Below, piece after piece: positions 51,106 through 60,402 of a stretch of 64,000 nt of DNA. The translations under genes and the position numbers were made by a program. Numbering within the stretch: the stretch's first letter is position 1; the number at the start of each line of letters is the position of its first letter. A model generated the notes under the pieces. The model saw only the letters and a program-made list of their open reading frames with translations, was not told the origin of the DNA and ran no database searches. The DNA lies in NCBI GenBank assembly GCA_026014735.1, contig JAOZHT010000002.1:124001-188000 (forward strand), given 5' to 3'. The DNA comes from Candidatus Bathyarchaeota archaeon. GTDB lineage: Archaea > Thermoproteota > Bathyarchaeia > Bathyarchaeales > Bathycorpusculaceae.

Positions 51106-51782
51106 TTCGAAGCCAACCTCGCCTGCTTTATGATGAAAACGCCGCTGTTGCCTTTGGCTTCTGTGGTGAAGTCTGTAATTTGGATTTTCTGCCTAAACAT
51201 TGGCGCATCGAGCACTGTGGTTTCGATTTCGCCGCCTTCCCCCGAGGGGCTGATGCCATATTTCCCCTGCAACTCAACTAGCCGCGCAATCATTTCGCTG
51301 TCAAGCTGCCTGCCCAGCCATGCCTCATCGAGGGGATAAGCAAAGACACCTGAGATGATAACTTGATATTTCTGTTCCAAAAGAGCGTCAAGCAGGGCCT
51401 GCTGATTATGTTTCCAGAGGGGATTAAATTGCCAGAGGTCCAAACGGTTGCAGATACGCTGCACACGCGACGCCTGATACACCGACTCCACGGCGCCAGT
51501 CACCACACCCTCGATGCCAAACCGCGCCTTAGCCTCTGCGATTGCCGATTCTAAATCCGCCAGTTCCTCCTCCTTGACGCCCGCCGTTTCCACCCGCAGC
51601 AACGGCAGCCCCAGCGCCTCCGCCTGAAGCTTGGTTACGTCGATGTTGGGGGTGTGGAACATGTAGCTTTCCCGGTTTTTGGAGGCTAACGTGATGAGGC
51701 ACGCTACAGTTTCCTTCTGCGAGGCCAATTGCAGGGCATAGGTTGAGTCTTTGCCGCCTGAAAACAGCACACCCAGCTTCAT
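51102..51782 (-). CDS. dph6: diphthine--ammonia ligase (Dph6-type ATP pyrophosphatase)
   Basis: Dph6 amidates diphthine on elongation factor 2, the last step of diphthamide synthesis. The PP-loop is GVLFSGGKDSTYAL at residues 4-17. Family motifs follow: VTGAVESVYQASRVQRIC, LWQFNPLWKHNQQ, and GEGGEIETTVLDAPMF near residue 185. The 226 residues are the usual archaeal length. Characterised Dph6 enzymes use free ammonium; here a glutamine amidotransferase is coupled directly downstream. Confidence 0.9.
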   Translation of the reverse strand: MKLGVLFSGGKDSTYALQLASQKETVACLITLASKNRESYMFHTPNIDVTKLQAEALGLPLLRVETAGVKEEELADLESAIAEAKARFGIEGVVTGAVESVYQASRVQRICNRLDLWQFNPLWKHNQQALLDALLEQKYQVIISGVFAYPLDEAWLGRQLDSEMIARLVELQGKYGISPSGEGGEIETTVLDAPMFRQKIQITDFTTEAKGNSGVFIIKQARLASK

Positions 51783-51920
51783 GGGTACGGTTAACGTGGA
51801 AACTTGCTTATATAGGGTAGACCCAGAATTTTCCTATTACTGACTGAGCAGGCAGCTTGCTGCAGTTTTACCTTATCAGAACAGCATATTAGACTGCCCT
51901 GACGTGCCATTGAATTTGAG

Positions 51921-53027
51921 CTACTTGCCTTTATTGAAGAATGACAGGTCAGTTTCCAGGGTCTGCTTCCATCTTGCGTAGTCGTTAACTTGGACGAGGT
52001 GCGCGTTGTCGGTGCAGTAGTTGCATGTTTCGCAGTCTTTTGTGGTGCAGAAGGATTTTGCCACAAAAAACCGTTTAGTGAAGGCTCCAAGGTCCCTGTT
52101 CTGTAGAGTAATCATCTTGGCGTAGTTTAGGGCTTCAGCCTCCGGCGGCACGGAGAAGCTCCTGAATAGCTCCCAGAGGTTTCCATCGTAGGTTCCCTGA
52201 TTGTAAACATCCACTACACGTATGAAATCGGGTTTAGTGGTTTCTCTTCCGGCTATTTTGAAGACTTCGATGCCTGCGTCCACGTAGTGATGCAGGTCCT
52301 CTGGCCTAATCCAGCCCATCTTTAAAACTTCCGCGGGGTTCTCCAGCTTAGTTAAGCTGCATCTGGAAACATAGTAGTCGCCTGGCTTGAATTTTTTACC
52401 TCCCAACGCATGAGAGTTAAAAGAGTAATGGTACTCCCTAAAGGGGCAATCAATCAAGCAGAGCCCGTTAACGATAGTTCCGAATTCAACGCCCAACTCC
52501 TTACCCTGCGCCGTCAGCTTCTCTAACCGCGCCATCTTGCGGTTCATGCTTTCAGGAATCATAATTCGGTCGATGTTTCCGGCGGCAAGAAAAGCCTTCA
52601 GCCGTGTGTAGGAATCCACGTTGGATATTACTGACACAGTCACTTTTACATCGGGAAAATTGTCTTTAAGCAACAGCATAACCGATGGAAGAACAGCGGT
52701 GAAGCGTTTGATGCCTATTGAGTACAGTTTATGGATGAACCCCAGAATTTCTTTTTTGCCTTTATCGGTGAACTCCATGTTTGATATGCAATTGAAGTTT
52801 AGCGTATAATTGAAGGTGATGCCGTTGCTGTTGCAAGCTTCAACATATTTTTGTAAGTCACCAAACTTGGTTTGACGCAGAACCGAGCTGGTTCGTCCTG
52901 AACCAAAAATCGAGGGATTCAAAGAGCCGTAAACGTCTTTGACGGGTATTTCCCATTTTTGGTTTCTTGCGGCAAATTTCTCGATGGTGGATGGTTGAAA
53001 GTCAGCAGGTACTGAAAAACTCGGCAA
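51921..53027 (-). CDS. U32-family (collagenase-like) protein, Fe-S type
   Basis: The 368 residues show a TIM-barrel U32 fold: VYGSLNPSIFGSGRTSS, YVEACNSNGITFNYTLNFNC, MNRKMARLEKL, and cysteines at LCLIDCPFREYH and VSRCSLTKL that may hold a cluster. The C-terminal part carries CTTKDCETCNYC, a second cysteine group. U32 proteins include RNA and ubiquinone hydroxylases (RlhA, UbiU/V), so an RNA- or cofactor-modifying role is more likely than proteolysis. Confidence 0.78.
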   Translation of the reverse strand: MPSFSVPADFQPSTIEKFAARNQKWEIPVKDVYGSLNPSIFGSGRTSSVLRQTKFGDLQKYVEACNSNGITFNYTLNFNCISNMEFTDKGKKEILGFIHKLYSIGIKRFTAVLPSVMLLLKDNFPDVKVTVSVISNVDSYTRLKAFLAAGNIDRIMIPESMNRKMARLEKLTAQGKELGVEFGTIVNGLCLIDCPFREYHYSFNSHALGGKKFKPGDYYVSRCSLTKLENPAEVLKMGWIRPEDLHHYVDAGIEVFKIAGRETTKPDFIRVVDVYNQGTYDGNLWELFRSFSVPPEAEALNYAKMITLQNRDLGAFTKRFFVAKSFCTTKDCETCNYCTDNAHLVQVNDYARWKQTLETDLSFFNKGK

Positions 53028-53125
53028 AAGACACTCCTCTAAGTAACTGAACTTATATTCTGACTATTAAACGTTTTTTTGTTAATCTGATAAGCGTTTA
53101 ACCGGTGGTTTCAAAAGAAATCAGC

Positions 53126-54142
53126 TTACATGCCCATTTTTATGGGCATCTCGTAGATGTCATACACTATGGCGCTTGCACCGAAGCTTTCCTTATGATT
53201 AACTAAGCCTTCATTGAGGAAACGTCCATTGTTAAGAGTGGATATCCCAAAATCGAAATACCGATGCTTCACATAGTAGCAGTTTACCAGATAATCGATG
53301 ATTGCGTCCTGCGCGCCCAAAGCCCTTCCCGCATCCAAGTTTGCAGCGTACTGTCCATGTGCAACGTTTGGGGTCTCATATATCAGGCAGCCCGCCAGCA
53401 TTTTATCTGCCTGGTAAGCGCCGAATAGCTTGATGTTTTCGGGGAAACGATTAGCCAGCAGCATCATCTCAGAGGAGGTGTGAACCGGCTTTGAACCGTG
53501 CCGTCCATTCACAACCTGCTCAACCATCCCCATGAACCCGCCGAAATCAAAGCTTTGCCTAACCGTTACACCGTGATTTTTGGCTTTAGTGACCGATTCG
53601 CGCCTTTTCTTATGGAACCTTTTTTTCTCCGAAAGAAAAATGCATGAGGACAAGTTTCTGCCAATCAAATTTGCGTGGTACTTAAAGAGGGCATAGAGGT
53701 CTTCCTCGGCGGGGGCGCTATGGTAGATCGGGGGGATGGCTTTGTAAATGACCTTTTTGACGCCTATGCTTTGGCAGTGATTCTGCAGTTCCTCAAAGAT
53801 ACCGTGCATCAACGGCGCATCCATGTCGTAGCCTGAGATGACGCCGCCATACGTTAAGCCAGCATGGCTATACAGCGTGTCCCCCTCTATGTTGGCAGGC
53901 ATCAAAGCCACCAATTCGTCTCCACGATAAAACATCAAAGAGTGATCCTGAAATCGGTCACTGTGATAATCCATGTAGTTGCGCAGCAAAAGAAAGGTTC
54001 CATTTTTTGATGCTGACACAAAACTATCCCAAACCTTCCAATGCGTCGGGTCATACATCGAAGCGTAAACGCTACCCTGAGGCTGACTTTCAGAGAGGAT
54101 TTCAAGAACAGTCAAGGTTTTTTCCTGCATAGTGAAACGCAT
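53126..54142 (-). CDS. GNAT/FemAB-like acyltransferase
   Basis: Two GNAT-like halves fit the FemAB layout. LMFYRGDELVALMPANIEGDTLYS and KKVIYKAIPPIYH are in the first, and IKLFGAYQADKMLAGCLIYETPNVAHGQYAANLDAGRALGAQDAIIDYLV, with the acyl-CoA/tRNA-type loop, is in the second. The final FGISTLNNGRFLNEGLVNHKESFGA is typical of cell-surface peptide or sugar acyltransferases. ATG 54142 is chosen; the longer frame to 54241 adds a poor N-terminus. Confidence 0.75.
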   Translation of the reverse strand: MRFTMQEKTLTVLEILSESQPQGSVYASMYDPTHWKVWDSFVSASKNGTFLLLRNYMDYHSDRFQDHSLMFYRGDELVALMPANIEGDTLYSHAGLTYGGVISGYDMDAPLMHGIFEELQNHCQSIGVKKVIYKAIPPIYHSAPAEEDLYALFKYHANLIGRNLSSCIFLSEKKRFHKKRRESVTKAKNHGVTVRQSFDFGGFMGMVEQVVNGRHGSKPVHTSSEMMLLANRFPENIKLFGAYQADKMLAGCLIYETPNVAHGQYAANLDAGRALGAQDAIIDYLVNCYYVKHRYFDFGISTLNNGRFLNEGLVNHKESFGASAIVYDIYEMPIKMGM

Positions 54143-54311
54143 CCTTCCACATTGTGGGGAAGCGGCGACAAACAAGCCCAGGTTAAACTTGGATACATAA
54201 AAACCTGTGCAGCGCTTGCGTAAATAACTATCGGGAATCAAATATATTAATTTGCCCTAGAAGAAAAGCCTCGCTGCGAGCCCGAAAAACAGCAACCCCG
54301 GCTTTCCAATG

Positions 54312-56138
54312 CTACTTCTTCTTTTTGGGTGACTTCTCTTTTTCCTCATCTTTCTCCTTTACGATTTTGGTATAGTAGTATTCGCCTATGCCTTTTTGGA
54401 ACTCGTCCATCTGGCTGCCTTCCTTGTTGACGCGGGGGCGGAAAGTCACAGAGTCACGGCGGAAGGTAATGTCCATTTCTTTGAGAAAAGTGTTCATGCC
54501 GCCGCGTAGGGTAGTCGGCGGATGCGCTATGCCTGATTCGCCAGGTTGACCATTAAAAACCATAAGGCGATCCGCGATGAAGTCCTGCGTCACCACGTCA
54601 TGCTCAACCACAAACGCTGGTATACCATGGGCTTCCACCACGCGCCGCAGAACCTTAGCTACGTTTAAGCGTTCCTCAACATCAAGGTAAGCGCTGGGCT
54701 CGTCGAGCAGGAACAAGTCACATTTGCGGCTAAGGCACGCTGCGATGGCGATGCGCTGTAGTTCTCCGCCGGACAGTTCCATGACGTTGCGGTCTGAAAG
54801 CTGCAGCAGCCGAAGGGGGTTGGCTATTTCCGTCTTGTACCAGCTGGAGGTGAAATTCTCTTTTGCAACATCCATCAGAAGCTCCTGCACGGTGCCAGAG
54901 TAATCCGGTGCGATGTACTGAGGCTTGTAGCTAACGGTTAACTTGCCCAGCTGACGTTTGTCGTCGGTTTCCTCTATGCCCGCGAGGATTTTAACGAAGG
55001 TGGTTTTGCCGATGCCGTTGGGGCCCAGGATACCGATGATTTCGCCGGTTTTGATTTCGCCGGGTTCAATGGTTAGTTTAAAACCTGCAAACGTCTTCTC
55101 CAGCCTGTCCCATTTGAGAAGCGGCGCACCAATGTTTTCTCCTGCGGTAGGCGGTTTCTCGTGGAAAACGATGCTTTCTTTGCGGAACATGATGTTCTCG
55201 TCGGGTATGTAGCCCTGCAAGTAAATGTTGATGCCTGTGCGGACGCCATGGGTGTGGCTGACGACGCCGTAGACGCTTGGTTCCCCATAAAAGACGCAGA
55301 TTTGATCCGACAGGTAATCAATGATGGCTAAGTCGTGCTCGGCAACGATGATGGTTTTCTGCTCTTCCTTGAGGCTGCGAATCGCCCGCGCAACCACCAA
55401 ACGCTGCTTCACGTCCAAATAGCTGCTGGGTTCATCGAAGAGGTACACGTCTGCATCTCGACTAAGCGCTGCCGCAACCGCTACCCGCTGCAATTCGCCG
55501 CCGCTGAGCACATCGAGGTTGCGGTCCCAGATTTTGCGCAGCTCCAACTCGTCGGCGATGGCGTCAAGTTGCCTGCGTTCGTCTACTTTGTCTAGGAGGT
55601 CGCCGACTTTGCCTGTGACAGCTTTGGGTATTTTATCCACGTACTGGGGTTTGCTGCTGACCCTCATTTTCTTATCGTTAAGCCGCGCGAAGTAATCCTG
55701 CAAGCTACTGCCGCGGTAGTACTGGATGATTTCTGGCCAATCAGGGGGGTCATCGAACCTGCCCAAATTAGGTTTAAGCTCGCCGCTGAAAACTTTAAGA
55801 GTGGTGCTTTTTCCGATGCCGTTTTGACCCAGCAGCCCCAGCACCGTACCCGGCGAGGGCATGGGTAACCGGAAAAGTTTGAAACTGTTGGCGCTGAAGC
55901 GGTGGCTGCAGTCCTTCTCGAGTTCATCAGGTAAATTGACTATGCTGATTGCTTTGAAGGGGCATTTTTTGACGCAGATACCGCATCCGCTGCAAAGGGT
56001 TTCGGCGATGACGGCTTGGTTGCCTTCTACGCGGATAGCTTCTACTCGACTGCGCACCATTGGACAAAAGTTTACGCAGAGCTGATTACATTTTTTTACT
56101 TTGCATTTGTCGGTGTCTAATACGGCGATTCGCGTCAT
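54312..56138 (-). CDS. ribosome recycling ATPase ABCE1/Rli1
   Basis: The N-terminal domain has two 4Fe-4S clusters (CKVKKCNQLCVNFCPM and CSGCGICVKKCP). It is followed by two ABC ATPases with Walker A GQNGIGKST and GPNGIGKTT, signature LSGGELQR twice, and Walker B LFDEPSSYLDV and LLDEPSAYLDV. The 608 residues are the usual length, plus a short Lys/Glu-rich tail. It splits ribosomes after termination. This gene is nearly universal in archaea and supports the domain assignment. Confidence 0.97.
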   Translation of the reverse strand: MTRIAVLDTDKCKVKKCNQLCVNFCPMVRSRVEAIRVEGNQAVIAETLCSGCGICVKKCPFKAISIVNLPDELEKDCSHRFSANSFKLFRLPMPSPGTVLGLLGQNGIGKSTTLKVFSGELKPNLGRFDDPPDWPEIIQYYRGSSLQDYFARLNDKKMRVSSKPQYVDKIPKAVTGKVGDLLDKVDERRQLDAIADELELRKIWDRNLDVLSGGELQRVAVAAALSRDADVYLFDEPSSYLDVKQRLVVARAIRSLKEEQKTIIVAEHDLAIIDYLSDQICVFYGEPSVYGVVSHTHGVRTGINIYLQGYIPDENIMFRKESIVFHEKPPTAGENIGAPLLKWDRLEKTFAGFKLTIEPGEIKTGEIIGILGPNGIGKTTFVKILAGIEETDDKRQLGKLTVSYKPQYIAPDYSGTVQELLMDVAKENFTSSWYKTEIANPLRLLQLSDRNVMELSGGELQRIAIAACLSRKCDLFLLDEPSAYLDVEERLNVAKVLRRVVEAHGIPAFVVEHDVVTQDFIADRLMVFNGQPGESGIAHPPTTLRGGMNTFLKEMDITFRRDSVTFRPRVNKEGSQMDEFQKGIGEYYYTKIVKEKDEEKEKSPKKKK

Positions 56139-56271
56139 GAGCTAACGTCCACTACCTTGAATTGGACTAGTAAGTTATAAATCTAAAACTGCAAGGTAAC
56201 CCGATTAAACGTATTCTTCGAGGCCTATTGTCTCAGGCTATACTTGTTTCTCAATCAGCTTAACCTACAAG

Positions 56272-56691
56272 TTATACGCCCAATTCTATGAGCTTACGCG
56301 GATTATTGATTTCAATAGCCTTCGTTCCCGTCACGGCGCTTGAAAGCTTAGGCTTCGCCCCCGAACCCACCGTAACCACCACATCGTCCTTATACGAAAG
56401 AGTCACAGTGACCCCTGCCTCAGATAACTCCTCAGCAACCCCCCGAAGCATGCTTAGGTTGCTGCGCGCCGATTTAATTTGGTCCACGGTGCCCGTTATG
56501 CTTCCGGCTAAACCCTGTTTTTTTCGGGTTCCACGTGCGGCAGCAAGAGTGTCTTTTACGAATTCTTTGTTTAGGGCGGTGATGTCAATTTTGTTGTCGG
56601 CAGCTTTGATTTCGAGAGCTGCCACGTTACCTTGGGACAGGGTGACTTTTCCGGATTTGAGCATCTCGCCTAATAATGCAGCAAGAGGCAT
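56272..56691 (-). CDS. hypothetical protein (139 aa), paired with 56711 gene
   Basis: Three parts are seen: PLAALLGEMLKSGKVTLSQGNVAALEIKAADNKIDITAL (beta-rich), a helical middle, and a second beta part VTLSYKDDVVVTVGSGAKPKLSSAVTGTKAIEINNPRKLIELG. It could be a lipid- or membrane-associated scaffold. The gene lies 19 bases after the gene at 56711 on the same strand. No family is recognised. Confidence 0.65.
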   Translation of the reverse strand: MPLAALLGEMLKSGKVTLSQGNVAALEIKAADNKIDITALNKEFVKDTLAAARGTRKKQGLAGSITGTVDQIKSARSNLSMLRGVAEELSEAGVTVTLSYKDDVVVTVGSGAKPKLSSAVTGTKAIEINNPRKLIELGV

Positions 56692-56710
56692 TTTCCTGTT
56701 GCTCTGCAGT

Positions 56711-56920
56711 TTAAGTTGAGGGTTCCTTTGCGTAGACTATGTCTAGAACGATGGCGCCGTTGAGTTTAGCTTTGAAGAAACCCGTATCGAGGGTTAAGTC
56801 CTCGAAGCTGAGTTTTAGGTCTGATTGAGTTCCGGCGAGTTTTTCTATAACGGCCAGCATGGTTTCAGCCATGCCATGAGCCGCTTTTTCAAGGTTTTTT
56901 TCAGTTTTTGATTCTGCCAT
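56711..56920 (-). CDS. hypothetical protein (69 aa)
   Basis: From ATG 56920 (TAGGT upstream) the protein has a helical half (EKNLEKAAHGMAETMLAVIEKLAG) and a beta half (LKLSFEDLTLDTGFFKAKLNGAIVLDIVYA). The beta half resembles part of the partner at 56272. Both may form one complex. Function unknown. Confidence 0.6.
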   Translation of the reverse strand: MAESKTEKNLEKAAHGMAETMLAVIEKLAGTQSDLKLSFEDLTLDTGFFKAKLNGAIVLDIVYAKEPST

Positions 56921-57082
56921 AAAACCTACCACAGAATAAAAGAAGTGCTTCTTAACCTAAAAAGTTGTTGCTTGTTAACTATTTAGGCGAAAAAAGGTCT
57001 ACAGGTTCAATATAAAATCAGACGTACTGGGACTGCCTTATCAAAAGAAAGATAAGTTAAGGGGGTACTTAATTGGGCTGGT

Positions 57083-57151
57083 TTACCATTCTTCTTCTTC
57101 CCATTCTTCATCTTCGCCTTCTTCCCATTCTTCGTCCTCTTCGAATATCAT
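57083..57151 (-). CDS. 22-residue acidic Trp-rich micro-protein
   Basis: ATG at 57151 is preceded by a full GGAGGTGG at 57161-57168 (nine bases between). The peptide is 22 residues long: it begins MIFEED and then has three Trp, each after runs of Glu/Asp (EEW three times). Such a strong ribosome site before a stop-bounded short frame suggests translation. It stands alone, 68 bases from the next gene upstream. The peptide may mimic nucleic acid or bind a basic partner. Confidence 0.55.
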   Translation of the reverse strand: MIFEEDEEWEEGEDEEWEEEEW

Positions 57152-57356
57152 GCGGATTTTCCACCTCCAACATAAGCCGCAATAATCTACCTACCCTCAG
57201 AAGGGTTTAAGGCTTTACATACGTCATTTGTCGTTAAAACCTCGCGGAGCCCACGGTTAGCTCGGAGATTTACCGACAGGTTTTGTACAATTTGCAGGCA
57301 CCCATTCAAATGGCTTATAAAGAAAAGTAGACACCAAGAATAATAGAGGGACAAAC

Positions 57357-57923
57357 ATGAGAAAAATCCTGAAAATCATCCTGGCAGTAATCGCAGTTCT
57401 GATAATCATCGTCGCCGCTTTCGCAGCGATACTCCTCTCAGACGTAGCAGCATATACAGCAACTGGCTCACAGACCCTAAACCCGACAGGCACCTCAATG
57501 GGAACCGCTCTGGTACTCTACGACCCCGGCTTATCTGGCGCATCAACCCGCGTAGCAGAAGAAGTCGCCGCAGACCTCCAAGCTAAGGGCTTCACGGTAA
57601 CTTTAGCAGGCATTAAAAGCCCCGCCGCCGCAGACACCGCAGGCTACGACGTGATAGTGGTCGGTGGCCCCGTCTACGCTGGGGCAGTCACAGCTTCAGT
57701 TAAAGACACCCTAGCCAGCATCGCCCAGACACATAACTCAGACACAATCGTGGGAGTCTACGGCAGCGGGCAAGGCGCAAGCACACCCGAGGACATAGCT
57801 CAAATCAAAGCTTCTGTTCCTGCACTCCAAAGTGGCGACCTTTCAGGCGCTGTAGTTGCGAAAATCGGCGAGGACGAAGTAGCTGCCAGAGCAACGGACT
57901 TTGTTAACCAATTGTTAAGCTAA
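57357..57923 (+). CDS. membrane-anchored flavodoxin domain protein
   Basis: An N-terminal helix (ILKIILAVIAVLIIIVAAFAAILL) is followed by a Thr/Ser linker and a flavodoxin-like domain. The FMN loop is less standard (LVLYDPGLSGASTRVAEEVAADL), and the second loop is VVGGPVYAGAVTASVKDTL. The last part is VGVYGSGQGASTPEDIAQI. It would lie outside the cell or on the membrane face and carry electrons. The Sec/lipid form cannot be judged. The stretch 57152-57356 has a promoter but no gene. Confidence 0.82.
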   Translation: MRKILKIILAVIAVLIIIVAAFAAILLSDVAAYTATGSQTLNPTGTSMGTALVLYDPGLSGASTRVAEEVAADLQAKGFTVTLAGIKSPAAADTAGYDVIVVGGPVYAGAVTASVKDTLASIAQTHNSDTIVGVYGSGQGASTPEDIAQIKASVPALQSGDLSGAVVAKIGEDEVAARATDFVNQLLS

Positions 57924-58009
57924 AGTCCATTTCCCCCTTTTTTGTTCAAGCCAATTTTACTTAGAGTTAATCAAAATAGATAAATTTCTCGATTGAACCA
58001 TGATGTCTC

Positions 58010-58074
58010 GGGATGATGTGAGGCGACGGCTTCGAGCCTTCGGGCTGTGGGAAATCGTCAATAATCGCTGACCC
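58010..58074 (+). ncRNA. candidate C/D-box-like or structured small RNA
   Basis: A terminal stem GGG/CCC (58010-58012 with 58072-58074) brings together ATGATGT (C-box-like, 58013-58019) and CTGA (D box, 58068-58071), the layout of archaeal C/D RNAs. Inside, AGCC-TTCG-GGCT (58035-58046) makes a hairpin and GACG pairs with CGTC (58025-58028 with 58056-58059), which is unusual for C/D RNAs. There is no clear C'/D' pair. It lies in the 337-base gap upstream of the DEAD-box gene and might alternatively be part of its leader, but that gene has its own TATA-like TTTTTATACG at 58149-58158. Confidence 0.35.
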
Positions 58075-58260
58075 AACTGAGGCTTTTGCGATTTTTAAGT
58101 CTTTTTCATGGAAAAGTTCAAGGTGGTTTGCTTGAATTTTGACTAAACGTTTTTATACGCGCCAGCCTCATTTGTGGCTGTCACACTAACTCATGTATCA
58201 CCAAAGCTGCCAAAGCTTTTAGAGAAATCATGAAAAAACATCTGTGGCAGAAGAACAGAA

Positions 58261-59418
58261 ATGCAGATTCAATCGTTTAAGGACTTACCCTTAACTAGTG
58301 AAGTCCTCAGAAGCATAAATGAACTAGGGTTTGACACTCTTTTTCCGATTCAAGCTCAAGCAATAACTCCCTTACTGGAAGGCAAAGACGTCATCGGGCA
58401 AGCACAAACCGGAACAGGCAAAACTGCCGCGTTCGGCGTGCCGATGATCCAGCGTCTTGACCGCGAAGTCCGCGGTGTGCAGGGACTCGTTTTGGCTCCC
58501 ACCCGTGAATTAGCAAACCAGGATGCTGAAAACATCGCTAAATTTGGGAAGTACACCAAGGCGAAGGTTTTGGCTGTTTACGGTGGAGAATCAATCAACA
58601 AGCAGATTCATGCCCTCGCCAGCGGAGTCCAAATTGTCGTTGGCACACCTGGCCGAATCATCGACCTTATGGAGCGCCGTGTATTAAATCTGGCTTCGGT
58701 GCGTTTTGTCGTTTTAGATGAAGCTGACCGCATGCTGGACATGGGCTTTATCGAAGACATAGAGTATATCCTATCTAAAACTCCCCGTGACCGACAAACA
58801 GCCCTCTTCAGCGCAACCATGGACGAAAACGTCATGCGCTTAACCCACAAGTACATGCGTAATCCAGAGAAAATCCTTGTCAGCAAAGACGAAATTGCCC
58901 TCACCCAAATGAAACAGTACTATATCGTAGTGAATAAAAGCGCAAAACTAGGCGTCCTATGCGATTTACTTCAAGATGACCGCGTCGAAAAAGCCATAAT
59001 TTTCTGCAGAACCCGCCATGAAACCAGTCGCCTAGCCGACCAACTCTATAAGCATGGCTACCGAACACAGGTTCTCCACGCAGGCTTTACACAGGCACAG
59101 CGCGACCGATCAATTAATGAGTTCAAGCATGGCAGACGCAACCTGCTCGTAGCCACCGACGTCGCCGCAAGAGGTCTTGACATCCCCGATATAACTCACA
59201 TATTCAACTATGATGTTCCCGAGGATCCACCGAACTATTTCCACCGCATAGGCAGAACCGCGCGTAAAGGCGAAGACGGCACCGCAATCACTCTGGTCAG
59301 CTACGCAGAAATGTGCAACTTCGATAACATCAAAGCTTTTACTAAAACCAAAATCGAAGAAATCAAAAACCAAGACGCAGCCCAAGAAGATTCGTCTCCA
59401 ATTCAGAGCTTCTTTTAA
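58261..59418 (+). CDS. DEAD-box RNA helicase
   Basis: All motifs are present: Q motif (LGFDTLFPIQAQAITPLL), I AQTGTGKT, Ia PTRELA, Ib TPGR, II VLDEADRML, III SAT, IV IIFCRTR, V ATDVAARGLDIP, VI HRIGRTAR. The 385 residues are the compact two-domain form with only a short acidic tail. It unwinds RNA during ribosome assembly or decay, often in the cold. It is transcribed on its own. Confidence 0.95.
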   Translation: MQIQSFKDLPLTSEVLRSINELGFDTLFPIQAQAITPLLEGKDVIGQAQTGTGKTAAFGVPMIQRLDREVRGVQGLVLAPTRELANQDAENIAKFGKYTKAKVLAVYGGESINKQIHALASGVQIVVGTPGRIIDLMERRVLNLASVRFVVLDEADRMLDMGFIEDIEYILSKTPRDRQTALFSATMDENVMRLTHKYMRNPEKILVSKDEIALTQMKQYYIVVNKSAKLGVLCDLLQDDRVEKAIIFCRTRHETSRLADQLYKHGYRTQVLHAGFTQAQRDRSINEFKHGRRNLLVATDVAARGLDIPDITHIFNYDVPEDPPNYFHRIGRTARKGEDGTAITLVSYAEMCNFDNIKAFTKTKIEEIKNQDAAQEDSSPIQSFF

Positions 59419-59475
59419 GCTCTATTCTCTTTTTGACTAAACCTTAAAAGCACACAGCATCATACATGCTCGAGT

Positions 59476-60402
59476 ATGAGCAAAGTCGTCTCCAGCATAA
59501 TTCAGGGGTTCTTCTGGTTTACCAACCGGAGTTTAATCAAAAACCTCCTCGTTATCACTTTCTGTATTCTACTTGCTTTCACGCTTGCTTTCTTTCCCTA
59601 CCAGTATTACGCTTCAGCAAAAAGCAACAATAACTCAGACTTTGAGGTAGGCATCCACTACGTCTACGAACAAGACGAAATAGGCCTCATATATGATCAG
59701 GTGGCACGTATTCACGACGCCGGCTTCAAAACCATTCGGATAACCCTGGAATGCACCCCCACCGATTACACTCATATCCAGAACCAGAAAACCGATCGGT
59801 TCTTCGCCGCCACCGACAACTATGGCCTCAAGGTGGCTTTGATAATTAAAAACTTGGAGTCCACCGATAAAGTGGACTATTACCTGACCCGCTGGGGAAG
59901 CCACCTCAGCTACATCCAAATATTCAATGAACCCGAATTATCGTCAACGTGGTCTTTGGGTGCCATGTTCACCGACGACGAAATCGTTTCTAAATTTAAC
60001 CTGATGTACCAGACAATCCAGAATCATAACTTGCAGGCGCAGTACTACACGAACTTCGGTATAGGCTATTTGATAAGAAGTAACGTGCCCATGGAGCTTA
60101 GCGCGAAGCTGGATTTTGTGGGCTTAGACATTTTCATGGATAGCTTCTTGGTGCTGTCGCCGCACTTCGTTAAGAACCTGCATGAAATCACCGGCAAAGA
60201 CGTCATAATAACAGAGTTCGGCATGTCCACAAGCAACGACCAAGCCCAATGCGACTTTCTAATCAAGGGACTAAATCTCTACAAAAACATGGGCTTGAAG
60301 GGCTGCTGGCTAGTATACTGGAACAGCGCCTTTGACAGCTACGGCATACGGGATAGACCCGCAGAGCAAGCAGTGAGGGATTGGATTGCAGAAAACACTT
60401 GA
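59476..60402 (+). CDS. membrane-anchored glycoside hydrolase-like TIM-barrel protein
   Basis: A membrane helix (LIKNLLVITFCILLAFTLAFFPYQYY) leads to a TIM barrel outside the cell. The sequence SYIQIFNEPELSSTW holds the acid/base Glu, and DVIITEFGMSTSNDQ the nucleophile Glu; both are as in clan GH-A. KTIRITLECTP is an early strand. The substrate is unknown. Its stop overlaps the start of the four-helix gene by 17 bases, so the two products may work together. Confidence 0.8.
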   Translation: MSKVVSSIIQGFFWFTNRSLIKNLLVITFCILLAFTLAFFPYQYYASAKSNNNSDFEVGIHYVYEQDEIGLIYDQVARIHDAGFKTIRITLECTPTDYTHIQNQKTDRFFAATDNYGLKVALIIKNLESTDKVDYYLTRWGSHLSYIQIFNEPELSSTWSLGAMFTDDEIVSKFNLMYQTIQNHNLQAQYYTNFGIGYLIRSNVPMELSAKLDFVGLDIFMDSFLVLSPHFVKNLHEITGKDVIITEFGMSTSNDQAQCDFLIKGLNLYKNMGLKGCWLVYWNSAFDSYGIRDRPAEQAVRDWIAENT

